Below, in pieces: positions 34,442-41,827 of a DNA stretch of 64,000 nucleotides. The DNA lies in contig QFQY01000009.1 in the NCBI GenBank assembly GCA_003248805.1, forward strand, positions 1 to 64,000, given 5' to 3'. The DNA is from Chelatococcus sp. Lineage in GTDB: Bacteria; Pseudomonadota; Alphaproteobacteria; Rhizobiales; Beijerinckiaceae. Numbering within the stretch: position 1 is the first letter of the stretch; the number at the start of each line of letters is the position of its first letter. The notes under the pieces are model-generated. The model searched no databases. It was not told where the DNA came from and saw only the letters and a list, made by a program, of their open reading frames with translations. The translations under genes and the position numbers were made by a program.

Positions 34442-34492
34442 TAGCGGTCGATTTTCTTGGTTCTTCGACCGCCAACCGAGGCAGGCATCATC

Positions 34493-35101
34493 GTGAGTGC
34501 GTCCGAGCGCGACACGCGGCAGATCATCGTCGACACGGCCGAGCGCTTCTTCCGCGACATCGGCTATCAGAAGACGACCGTGGCAGACATCGCCAAGTCG
34601 CTGCGGATGAGCCCTGCCAATGTCTACCGCTTCTTCGACTCGAAAAAGGCGATCAATGAGGCCGTGCTCGATCGCTACAAGCGCGAGCAGGAGGAGGTGG
34701 TCGCGGCGATCGCCGATCAGCCCCGTCCCGCGAGCGAGCGGCTGCGTGAGATCCTCCTGGTCACGGCCCGCCTCAACGCCGCCCGATATGGCGATCACCA
34801 GCGCATGCAGGAAATGGTCTGCGCCGCGATGGAGGAAAGCTGGGACGCCATCCGGGCCCATGTCGAGCGCTTCGACTCGGTCCTGCGCCGCGTGATCGGC
34901 GACGGCATCGAGCAGGGCGAGTTCCGCCCGGTCGATGTCCAGGAAGCGACCGGCTGCATCCGTACGGCCATGATCCGCTACATGCATCCGCTCCTGATCA
35001 CGCAATGCGAGCGAATTCCGGGGCCCAGCGCCGAGGAGTTGGCCGATTTCGTGCTGGAGGCGCTGCGCCTCGTCCCCGCCGGAGCCGAGCCCGCGCGTTG
35101 A
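34493..35101 (+). CDS. TetR/AcrR-family transcriptional regulator
   Basis: About 202 residues. The N-terminal TetR DNA-binding domain reads IIVDTAERFFRDIGYQKTTVADIAKSLRMSPANVYRFFDSKKAI, with HTH at DIAKSLRMSPANVYRFF. The C-terminal helical domain (from about residue 60) would bind an effector. GTG 34493 is the likely start; an ATG at 34457 is in frame. The downstream genes are for polysaccharide synthesis, but the spacing of about 35 bp does not show whether they are its targets. Confidence 0.88.
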   Translation: MSASERDTRQIIVDTAERFFRDIGYQKTTVADIAKSLRMSPANVYRFFDSKKAINEAVLDRYKREQEEVVAAIADQPRPASERLREILLVTARLNAARYGDHQRMQEMVCAAMEESWDAIRAHVERFDSVLRRVIGDGIEQGEFRPVDVQEATGCIRTAMIRYMHPLLITQCERIPGPSAEELADFVLEALRLVPAGAEPAR

Positions 35102-35136
35102 CAAGCCGGCGAGGGAGCGGGATACCCCCGGCCCAT

Positions 35137-37101
35137 ATGGCTTCGCTGACGAAAAATTCCTTCAAGAAGCTCGCCGTCGTGCTCCACGATCTGGCGATGA
35201 CGGCGCTCGCCGTCTGGCTGGTTTTCGCCATTCGGTTCGATGGCCGCCAGTATGACGAGCATGTCGGCTATCTGCCGCGCTTCCTGCCCTTTTTCGTGGC
35301 CTATGCCGGCTTCGTCTATCTGTTCTTCTCGCTCTACCGCTCGAAGTGGCGCTTCGCCTCGCTGCCGGACCTGTCGAACATCGTCAAGGCGGTCTCGGTC
35401 CTGACGCTGACGCTGCTGGTCGCCGACTATGTGCTCGTCGCGCCGAACTTCTACGGCGCCTTCTATTTCGGCAAGGTTTCGATCGCGCTCTACTGGCTGG
35501 TCCAGACGGCGCTGCTCGGCGGCCCGCGCCTGGCCTATCGCTATTTCAAGTATGCGCGCCTGCGCACCAGTGCCAAGAGCGACTCCGCCTTGCCTTCGCT
35601 GCTGCTGGGGCGTGGCGTCGAGGTCGAGATGGTGATCCGCGCCATGGAGACCGGCGCCATGGGGCGCCTGCGGCCGGCCGGCATTCTCTCGCCGCGCATC
35701 GACGATGTCGGCCAGGCGATCCGCGGCGTGCCCGTGCTCGGCCTGCTCTCCGACATCGAGCAGGTGGCCGAGGATGCGGCGGCGCGCGAGGAGCCCTATC
35801 GCAGGATCGTCGCCACGCCGAGCGCGCTTCTCCCCGAGGCCGAGCCCGACAAATGGCTGGCCCGCACCCGCAAGCTCGCCTTGCCGATCTCGCGGATCGC
35901 TTCTCTCGGCGAGAGTGCGCGCGACACCGAGATCGCGCCGCTCGAGATCGAGGACCTGCTGGTGCGTTCGACGGTCGCCATCGACCGCGAGCGCCTGGCC
36001 GGCTTCCTGCGCGGCAAGCGGGTGCTCGTCACGGGTGGCGGCGGCTCGATCGGCTCCGAGATCTGCCTGCGCTGCGCGGCATTCGGCGCTTCCGAACTGC
36101 TGGTGGTCGAGAGCTCGGAGCCCGCGCTGTTCCAGATCACGGAGCAGCTCGCGGCGTTGGACCCCGAGATGCGTGTGTCCGGCGCGCTCGCCGATGTGCG
36201 CGACCGCAGCCGCATCCTCGCGCTCTTTGCCGAATTCGCGCCCGACATCGTCGTCCACGCGGCGGCGCTGAAGCATGTGCCCTATCTCGAGGCGGATTGG
36301 GACGAGGGCGTGAAGACCAACATCTTCGGCTCCGTCAACGTCGTCGATGCCGCGATCGCGGCGAAGGCCGGAACCTTCGTCCTGATCTCCACCGACAAGG
36401 CGATCGAGCCGGTCTCGATGCTGGGCGCGACCAAGCGTTTCGCCGAGATGTACGTGCAGTCGCGCGATGCGGAATTCGTCTCTGCGGCGTCCGGCATGCG
36501 GCTGGTCGCCGTCCGCTTCGGCAATGTGCTGGGGTCGGTCGGCTCGGTCGTGCCGAAGTTCAAGGCGCAGATCGCGCGCGGCGGACCTCTGACGGTCACG
36601 AGCCCGGAGATGATCCGCTACTTCATGACGATCCGGGAAGCCTGCGACCTCGTGCTGACGGCGGCTTCGCATGCCCGTTCCGATGGACCCGAGGCGGAAC
36701 GCGCGGCGGTCTATGTCCTCAAGATGGGCCAGCCGATGCGCATCATGGATCTGGCCGAGCGGATGATCCGGCTCGCCGGGTTCGAGCCGGGCGAGGACAT
36801 CGAGATCAAGGTCACCGGCGTCAGGCCCGGCGAGCGGCTGAACGAGATCCTCTTCGCGCGCGACGAGCCCAAGGCGGAGACGGGGCTGGACGGCGTGATG
36901 GCGGCAAAGCCCATCTTCGCCGGCCGCGCGCGCATGCAGGGATGGTTGGCGCAGCTCGAGGCGGCGGTGGCCGCGAACGACCGCGATGCCGCCGATGCGG
37001 TCCTCGGCGAGGCGATTCCGGACTTCAACCTGCGTCGCGAAACGCCGCCAGACGCATCAGGGCTTCCCGCGTCGACGTCCGTGGCCGCCAGCCGGCGTTG
37101 A
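35137..37101 (+). CDS. WbpM/FlaA1-like membrane nucleotide-sugar epimerase/dehydratase
   Basis: A 654-residue inner-membrane protein of the CapD/WbpM group. Residues 10-150 contain about four membrane helices, followed by a first Rossmann-like region. The SDR catalytic domain starts near 297 with VLVTGGGGSIGSEI (NAD site), then HAAALKHVPYLE and LISTDKAIEPVSMLGATKR (about 416-434). In WbpM the usual SDR tyrosine is a Met in the M-G-A-S/T-K context; here the aligned residue seems to be Leu (L-G-A-T-K). WbpM forms UDP-4-keto-6-deoxy-sugar from UDP-GlcNAc. The last 26 codons overlap the convergent next gene. Confidence 0.9.
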   Translation: MASLTKNSFKKLAVVLHDLAMTALAVWLVFAIRFDGRQYDEHVGYLPRFLPFFVAYAGFVYLFFSLYRSKWRFASLPDLSNIVKAVSVLTLTLLVADYVLVAPNFYGAFYFGKVSIALYWLVQTALLGGPRLAYRYFKYARLRTSAKSDSALPSLLLGRGVEVEMVIRAMETGAMGRLRPAGILSPRIDDVGQAIRGVPVLGLLSDIEQVAEDAAAREEPYRRIVATPSALLPEAEPDKWLARTRKLALPISRIASLGESARDTEIAPLEIEDLLVRSTVAIDRERLAGFLRGKRVLVTGGGGSIGSEICLRCAAFGASELLVVESSEPALFQITEQLAALDPEMRVSGALADVRDRSRILALFAEFAPDIVVHAAALKHVPYLEADWDEGVKTNIFGSVNVVDAAIAAKAGTFVLISTDKAIEPVSMLGATKRFAEMYVQSRDAEFVSAASGMRLVAVRFGNVLGSVGSVVPKFKAQIARGGPLTVTSPEMIRYFMTIREACDLVLTAASHARSDGPEAERAAVYVLKMGQPMRIMDLAERMIRLAGFEPGEDIEIKVTGVRPGERLNEILFARDEPKAETGLDGVMAAKPIFAGRARMQGWLAQLEAAVAANDRDAADAVLGEAIPDFNLRRETPPDASGLPASTSVAASRR

Positions 37102-37957
37102 GCAGGGCCTCCGGCCGCGCGACCAGCCCGCCGCTGAGCTTGGCGATGATGTCTCCTCGGCCGATCAGCCGTGCGGCGGCAGAGAGCCAGCCGGCCGGGA
37201 TCGGGATCAGGCCCGGCGAGCGGCCGAGGCCCGCGCGCAGCGCGCTCAGGATATCGGCGACGCTGATCGGCTCGGGATCGGAGACGATGTAGCTGCGCCG
37301 TGCGGGGCACGCATCCGTCAGGGCGAAGCGGATCGCCTCGGCGAGGTTCTCCACCGCCAGCATCGAGCGCGGCGTCGTCAGCCCACCGAGCGGCAGTGGG
37401 ATCGGCAGGCGTGCCAGCGCGAGCAGCGCCGCCATGTTGGCCTTCACGCCCGGCCCGTAGATCAGGACGGGGCGCAGCGCGATCCAGTCGAGATCGAGCG
37501 CCGCCAAGCCCTGCTCGGCGGCGAGCTTGGAGCGGCCATAGGCGTCGTCGGGATTGGGCGCATCGTTCTCCGTCAATGGCGGGCCGTCGAAGGCTCCGGT
37601 CTGTGCCTTGATCGAGGAGACAAAGACGAAGCGCCCCACGCCCGAGCGGGCGGCCGCTTCGCCGAGCGCGATCGTCGCCTGCGTGTTGGTCCGGCGATAG
37701 AGGTCCTCGTCGAGGCCGGGGCCGGCATGGGCGAGGCCGGCGAGATGCACGACATGGCGCACGCCGTCTAGCGCCGGGCCCCAGTCGACGGGCGCCGCCA
37801 GGTCGCCCGTCGTCACCGCGTCCTCGGCACCGGCCGGCGGCGGTCCCGGCCGGCGCTGTGCGACGCGGACGCGATAGCCGGCGGCGGCCAGCGCGGCGAC
37901 GACATGCGGGCCGGCGAAGCCGCTCGCGCCGGTGACGAGCACCCGTTCGGCGGTCAT
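37025..37957 (-). CDS. NAD-dependent sugar epimerase/reductase (WbpK-like SDR)
   Basis: A 310-residue extended SDR. VLVTGASGFAGPHVVAALAAAGY binds NAD(P), VVHLAGLAH is the second glycine region, FVSSIKAQTG contains the catalytic Ser, and YGRSKLAAEQGL the YxxxK pair. Members beside WbpM and WbpL homologues (WbpK, or UDP-glucose 4-epimerase-like proteins) reduce the 4-keto-6-deoxy intermediate. The 3' end overlaps the 3' end of the WbpM-like gene by 77 bp in convergent orientation. The start ATG overlaps the stop of the upstream glycosyltransferase gene by 4 bp, so these two share an operon. Confidence 0.87.
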   Translation of the reverse strand: MTAERVLVTGASGFAGPHVVAALAAAGYRVRVAQRRPGPPPAGAEDAVTTGDLAAPVDWGPALDGVRHVVHLAGLAHAGPGLDEDLYRRTNTQATIALGEAAARSGVGRFVFVSSIKAQTGAFDGPPLTENDAPNPDDAYGRSKLAAEQGLAALDLDWIALRPVLIYGPGVKANMAALLALARLPIPLPLGGLTTPRSMLAVENLAEAIRFALTDACPARRSYIVSDPEPISVADILSALRAGLGRSPGLIPIPAGWLSAAARLIGRGDIIAKLSGGLVARPEALLNAGWRPRTSTREALMRLAAFRDAG

Positions 37958-38973
37958 CGGCGCGGCCCTCGCGCGAAGCGCCGCAGCAGCAGCCCTGTCG
38001 CCAGCGCGGCCATGGCGAGACAGGCCGCCTGCACCGGCAGCTCCGGCCGCGCCAGCGCCAGGGCCGCCAGCGCGACCAGAAGGAGGTTCAGCAGCGCCAC
38101 CCGCGTCACCACCGCGAGCACGCTGAAGCCGTTCGTGGTCGCCTGCTGATAGAAGTGCGAGCGATGCGCCTCCCAGACCTTTTCGCCGCGCGCCAGCCGT
38201 CGCAGCAGCGTGAGGGTGGAGTCGGCGATGTGGTAAAGGGGCAGGATGATCGCGGGGATCAGGGCCCCCGAGCCGGCCAGCCGGTAGAGCAGATAGGCCA
38301 CGAGCAGACCGATCGGCAGCGAGCCGACATCGCCGAGGAAGAGCCGCGCCACGGGCCGGTTGAACGGCGCGAAGCCGACGAGCCCGCCGCACAGCGCCGC
38401 CGCGAGGAGGCCGCTCGCCGGATCGACGACGCCGAACGAGCCGGCCAGAGCGAGCGCCGCCGTCAGCGGCACGATGCCGGCGACCGTGATCCAGTCCAGC
38501 CCGTCCATGAAGTTGACGAGATTGACGAACCAGACCCCGGCCAGCAGGGCGAGGCAGCGCTCGGCGGCCTGCGGCATCAGCTCCGGAAACAGCTGCACCT
38601 CGGGCGCGGCATAGACGATCACCACCGCGACGCAGAGCGCCTGCAGGCCGAGCCGCAAGCGGGCCGAGAGCGGGCGGATGTCGTCCCAGGCGCCCACGAT
38701 CGCCAGGGCGATGGTCGCCCCGACGACGAACGGGAGCCCGTGCCCGCCCGTACCCGGTGGGAGCAGCGCGAGGACCGTGCCCAGCGCCAGCAAGGCGCCC
38801 CCGAGCACGGCGATGCCGCCGCCCTGCGGGGTCGGCACGCGGTGGCTCGAACGCGCATTCGGCCGCGCCAGCGCATAGCGCAGGAGCAGGGGGCGCAGCA
38901 GGACGCAGAGCGCCGCCGAGCAGGCGGCGGCGACGAGGAAGCTCGGGAGAGGTGCGGCGAGGAGGGTCAGCAA
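37954..38973 (-). CDS. WecA/WbpL-like polyprenyl-phosphate sugar-1-phosphate transferase
   Basis: About 339 residues, 10-11 membrane segments. VGAWDDIRPL has the Asp pair for Mg2+, FVNLVNFMDGLDWIT the N-x-x-N-x-x-D-G motif, ARLFLGDVGSLPIG the third cytosolic loop, and WEAHRSHFYQQ the His-rich loop, all hallmarks of the GT4/MraY-WecA family. It would load a sugar-1-phosphate onto undecaprenyl phosphate, starting a surface glycan. TTG at 38973 is chosen because it gives the family length; the frame is open to an ATG at 39114, which would overlap the divergent mmcB. Confidence 0.87.
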   Translation of the reverse strand: MLTLLAAPLPSFLVAAACSAALCVLLRPLLLRYALARPNARSSHRVPTPQGGGIAVLGGALLALGTVLALLPPGTGGHGLPFVVGATIALAIVGAWDDIRPLSARLRLGLQALCVAVVIVYAAPEVQLFPELMPQAAERCLALLAGVWFVNLVNFMDGLDWITVAGIVPLTAALALAGSFGVVDPASGLLAAALCGGLVGFAPFNRPVARLFLGDVGSLPIGLLVAYLLYRLAGSGALIPAIILPLYHIADSTLTLLRRLARGEKVWEAHRSHFYQQATTNGFSVLAVVTRVALLNLLLVALAALALARPELPVQAACLAMAALATGLLLRRFARGPRR

Positions 38974-39078
38974 AGCGGCGGCACCATAATCGAGCCCGTG
39001 CGAAAGCCCAGCATAAACTCGTCGCCTTGGCGAGCGCCCCGCCACGCGCGCGGCTCGCCTTTGCTCTTGTCTTGCCGG

Positions 39079-39093
39079 GTACAAAGAGCGAAC
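39079..39093. promoter_or_regulatory. Candidate LexA box upstream of mmcB
   Basis: GTAC-AAAGAGC-GAAC matches the alphaproteobacterial LexA operator GAAC-N7-GAAC (reverse of GTTC-N7-GTTC) with one mismatch in the first half-site, and also keeps the A-rich step after it. It ends 8 bp before the mmcB ATG. SOS control of mmcB has been described in Caulobacter. Confidence 0.5.
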
Positions 39094-39101
39094 ATGTACG
39101 C

Positions 39102-39563
39102 ATGTCCGTCGCACGCCTCGCCACGGCCGCGCAGATCGCCCGGCCCGACATCACCCGCGCCGTCTGCCGGGGCGCTGGTCGGCATCTGCGCGAGCGGGGC
39201 TACGCGATCGTCAAGGAGATGGTCTTCGCCAATGGCAGGCGCGGGGACATCGTCGCGCTCGCTCCGTCGGGCGAGCTTCTCGTGGTCGAGGTCAAGTCCA
39301 GCCTCGCCGACTATCGTGTCGATGGCAAATGGCCGGACTACCGCGACTATTGCGACGGCTTTCTCTTCGCGGTCGCGCCGGAATTTCCGCTCGAGGTCCT
39401 GCCCGAGGATGTCGGGCTCATCGTCGCCGATGCCTATGGCGGCCAGCTCCTGCGGGAGCCGCCGCGCCATCCGCTCTCGGGGGCGCGGCGCAAGGCACTG
39501 ACCATCGCCTTCGCGCGGCTCGCCGCGCTCCGGCTGCATGGGCTGGACGATCCGCTGGTGTAA
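39102..39563 (+). CDS. mmcB: MmcB family DNA repair protein, putative endonuclease
   Basis: A 153-residue protein with a restriction-endonuclease-like core: RRGDIVALAPSGELLVVEVKSSLADYRVDGKWPDY, in which D, E-V-K and the following acidic residues form a D-(D/E)xK type site. FLFAVAPEFPLEVLPEDVGLIVAD is a further conserved block. In Caulobacter, MmcB contributes to mitomycin C resistance. The ATG at 39102 is preferred; another ATG at 39094 is in a different frame. A LexA-like site overlaps the promoter region. Divergent from the WecA-like gene. Confidence 0.9.
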   Translation: MSVARLATAAQIARPDITRAVCRGAGRHLRERGYAIVKEMVFANGRRGDIVALAPSGELLVVEVKSSLADYRVDGKWPDYRDYCDGFLFAVAPEFPLEVLPEDVGLIVADAYGGQLLREPPRHPLSGARRKALTIAFARLAALRLHGLDDPLV

Positions 39564-39578
39564 TCCAGCGACGCATTC

Positions 39579-39661
39579 CGTCATTGCGAGCGTAAGCGAA
39601 GCAATCCAGTGCCGTAGCGCGCGTGATTCCCTGGATTGCTTCGCTTACGCTCGCAATGACG
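39579..39661. repeat. Dispersed palindromic repeat, GAAGCAATCCA type (copy 4)
   Basis: CGTCATTGCGAGCGTAAGC, GAAGCAATCCAG, then CTGGATTGCTTCGC and GCTCGCAATGACG. It lies between the convergent ends of mmcB and regA, with an almost perfect stem, so it could act as a transcription stop for both. Confidence 0.9.
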
Positions 39662-39673
39662 TCTGAGGATCGC

Positions 39674-40237
39674 TCAGCGCGGCGCGCGCTTGGCGAGGAT
39701 GCGCTGCAGCGTGCGCCGGTGCATGCCGAGGCGGCGTGCCGTCTCCGAGACGTTGCGGCTGCACAGCTCGTAGACGCGCTGGATATGTTCCCAGCGCACC
39801 CGGTCGGCAGACATCGGGTTCTCGGGCGGCATCGGGCGTGCGTCGCGCTGCGCGGCGAGCGCGGCATGAATCTCGTCGGCATCGGCGGGCTTCGCGAGGA
39901 AGTCGAAGGCGCCGAGCTTCACGGCGCTGACCGCGGTGGCGATGTTGCCGTAGCCGGTGAGGACGACGCCGCGCGCATCCGGCCGCCGCTCCTTGAGCCG
40001 GGCGATCACGTCGAGGCCGTTCCCGTCGCCGAGGCGCAGATCGACGACGGCGAAGGCCGGCGCCGCTTCCTCGACGGCGGCAAGGCCGGCTGCGACGGTG
40101 TCGGCGATCCGCACGGCATAGCCCCGTCCCTCCATAGCTCGCGCCAGTCGCGTCAGGAAGGGGCGGTCGTCATCGACGAGAAGCAGCGTCATGTCCGCAT
40201 CCGGGGGCGGCCCGCTTTCGTCCAAGGGCTCCTGCAT
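39674..40237 (-). CDS. regA: RegA/PrrA/ActR-type response regulator
   Basis: A 187-residue response regulator. The receiver domain has the acidic pocket LLVDDD (residues 19-24), the phospho-acceptor D66 in VVDLRLGDGNG, Thr in VLTGYG and the Lys in FLAKPAD. A short Pro-rich linker leads to a Fis-type HTH, NVSETARRLGMHRRTLQRIL, nearly invariant in RegA orthologues. RegA controls photosynthesis, respiration, carbon and nitrogen fixation genes according to redox state. GGAGGAAGGAG before the ATG at 40235-40237 supports this start over longer frames. Downstream of regB on the same strand. Confidence 0.95.
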   Translation of the reverse strand: MQEPLDESGPPPDADMTLLLVDDDRPFLTRLARAMEGRGYAVRIADTVAAGLAAVEEAAPAFAVVDLRLGDGNGLDVIARLKERRPDARGVVLTGYGNIATAVSAVKLGAFDFLAKPADADEIHAALAAQRDARPMPPENPMSADRVRWEHIQRVYELCSRNVSETARRLGMHRRTLQRILAKRAPR

Positions 40238-40291
40238 TCTTGTCTCCTTCCTCCCCTTCATGGCCGATTGTCCCGGGCTCTGCCAGAGCAA

Positions 40292-41668
40292 TCACTCCAT
40301 TTCCCAGCGCTCGGCGCTGGCCTCCCGGCCGGTCTCGAAGACGATGCGCGGCCAGGCGATCCTGATCGAGGCGCCGCTGGCCGGGGCCGCGCGGTTCGAG
40401 AACTCCAGGGCCGCGCCGCCGCGTTCGAGCAGGGTCTTTGCGATGAAGAGCCCGAGCCCGAGCCCGCCGCCCGCGCGGCCTTCGCCCGTCGCATCGCCGG
40501 CCCGCGAGAGATAAGGCTCGCCGGCCCGCATCAGCACGTCGGGCGGAAAGCCCGGGCCGTCATCGGCGATCGTCAGGACGACCTGGGACTGGGTCCATTC
40601 GGCCGTTATCGTCACGGTCGATCGCGCGAAGTCGACAGCGTTGTCTACGATGTTGCCCAATCCGTAGATCACACCCGGGTTGCGCCGGCAGATCGGCTCC
40701 GGCTTCTCGCCCTTCAGCACGATCTCGAAAGGAACCCCGAAGGGCCGCTGCGGGCCGGCCGCCTCCTCGATCAGGACCGGCAGCGTGAGCTGGTCGAGGG
40801 GGCCGGCATCGTCGTCCTGAAGGCTGGAGAGTTTGCCCAGAATGCCGCGGCAGCGCTCGACCTGCTCGCGCAGCAGGGCGATGTCCTCGGCCATCTGCCC
40901 TTCCTCGGGCGCGAGCCTGGAAAGCTCGCGGGCCACGAGGGCGATGGTCCCCAGCGGCGTGCCGAGCTCATGGGCCGCGGCCGCCGCCAGTCCGTCGAGC
41001 TGGGAGAGATGCTGCTCGCGCGCGAGCACGAGTTCGGTCGCGGTCAGCGCGTCCGAAAGGTCGCGCGCCTCCTTGGCCACGCGCCAGGCGTAGATGCCGG
41101 TGAAGCTCAGCCCGAGCACGAGCGCGACCCAGGTGCCGAGCTGGTAGAAGGGCGGCAGGATCGGCCGTTCGGGGCCGGCCCAGGGCAGGGGCAGGTGGAA
41201 GAAGTTCAGCAGCGTCACCAGCGCCACCGCCAGAACGCCGAGCAGGAGCGTGCGCTCCGGCGGCAGGGCCGTGGCCGAGATCATCACGGGCGCGAGGAAC
41301 AGCAGGCAGAACGGGTTTTGCAGCCCGCCCGTCAGCGCGAGCAGCGCCGCGAGCTGGGCGATGTCGAAGGCCAGCAACGCCGTCGCCGGCCCGGCCTGGA
41401 GCCGGTGGCTGAGCGGGAAACGGGCGCGCAGCGCGATGTTGAGCCAGGCCGAGATCGCGATGACGCCGAAGCACCAGCCGAAAGGCAGCGCGAAGCCGAG
41501 CCCGAAATGCACGCCGGCGACGGCCAGGCTCTGGCCCGAGATGGCGAGCCAGCGCAGCCTGACCAGCGTGTCGAGGCGCAGATGCCTGCCGCCGCTGCCG
41601 AACTCCGGCACGGAGTGCCCGGACAGGCTCACGAGGCGCCGCTCCAAGGGCCGAGGCGGAGGGGGCAT
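40292..41668 (-). CDS. regB: RegB/PrrB/ActS-type redox sensor histidine kinase
   Basis: A 458-residue membrane kinase with about six transmembrane helices (residues 35-200). GGLQNPF (114-120) is the quinone-sensing motif of RegB. AAAHELGTPLGTI contains the phospho-acceptor H233. Cys273 in VERCRGIL lies 40 residues after it, the same spacing as H225 and the redox-active C265 of Rhodobacter RegB. Asn in GNIVDNAVDFA and DDGPGFPP and GGGLGLGLFIAKTLLERGG form the ATPase lid. All sensory residues therefore appear intact. It is followed by regA and divergent from phaZ. Confidence 0.95.
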   Translation of the reverse strand: MPPPPRPLERRLVSLSGHSVPEFGSGGRHLRLDTLVRLRWLAISGQSLAVAGVHFGLGFALPFGWCFGVIAISAWLNIALRARFPLSHRLQAGPATALLAFDIAQLAALLALTGGLQNPFCLLFLAPVMISATALPPERTLLLGVLAVALVTLLNFFHLPLPWAGPERPILPPFYQLGTWVALVLGLSFTGIYAWRVAKEARDLSDALTATELVLAREQHLSQLDGLAAAAAHELGTPLGTIALVARELSRLAPEEGQMAEDIALLREQVERCRGILGKLSSLQDDDAGPLDQLTLPVLIEEAAGPQRPFGVPFEIVLKGEKPEPICRRNPGVIYGLGNIVDNAVDFARSTVTITAEWTQSQVVLTIADDGPGFPPDVLMRAGEPYLSRAGDATGEGRAGGGLGLGLFIAKTLLERGGAALEFSNRAAPASGASIRIAWPRIVFETGREASAERWEME

Positions 41669-41766
41669 GGTGGAAAAGCGGTGGAGTAACGCGACATCGC
41701 AGGAGATTCTTAGCCTTTAGCGGGATTGAATGCGAACAAATCGAGCGTAGTGTGCGTTCCCCTTGT

Positions 41767-41793
41767 GCAGCGCGTCATGAGATGTCGCGCTGC
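41767..41793. promoter_or_regulatory. Long palindrome in the regB-phaZ intergenic region
   Basis: GCAGCGCGTCAT (41767-41778), GAG, ATGTCGCGCTGC (41782-41793): 12-bp arms with one mismatch. It ends 34 bp before the phaZ ATG and lies in the divergent promoter region, so it could be an operator or a leader hairpin. TGC-rich dyads are known PhaR targets in some alphaproteobacteria, but the arrangement here is not the textbook one. Confidence 0.4.
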
Positions 41794-41827
41794 GGAACAG
41801 TCCAGAACAGCGCAGGAAGGGCCTCCC

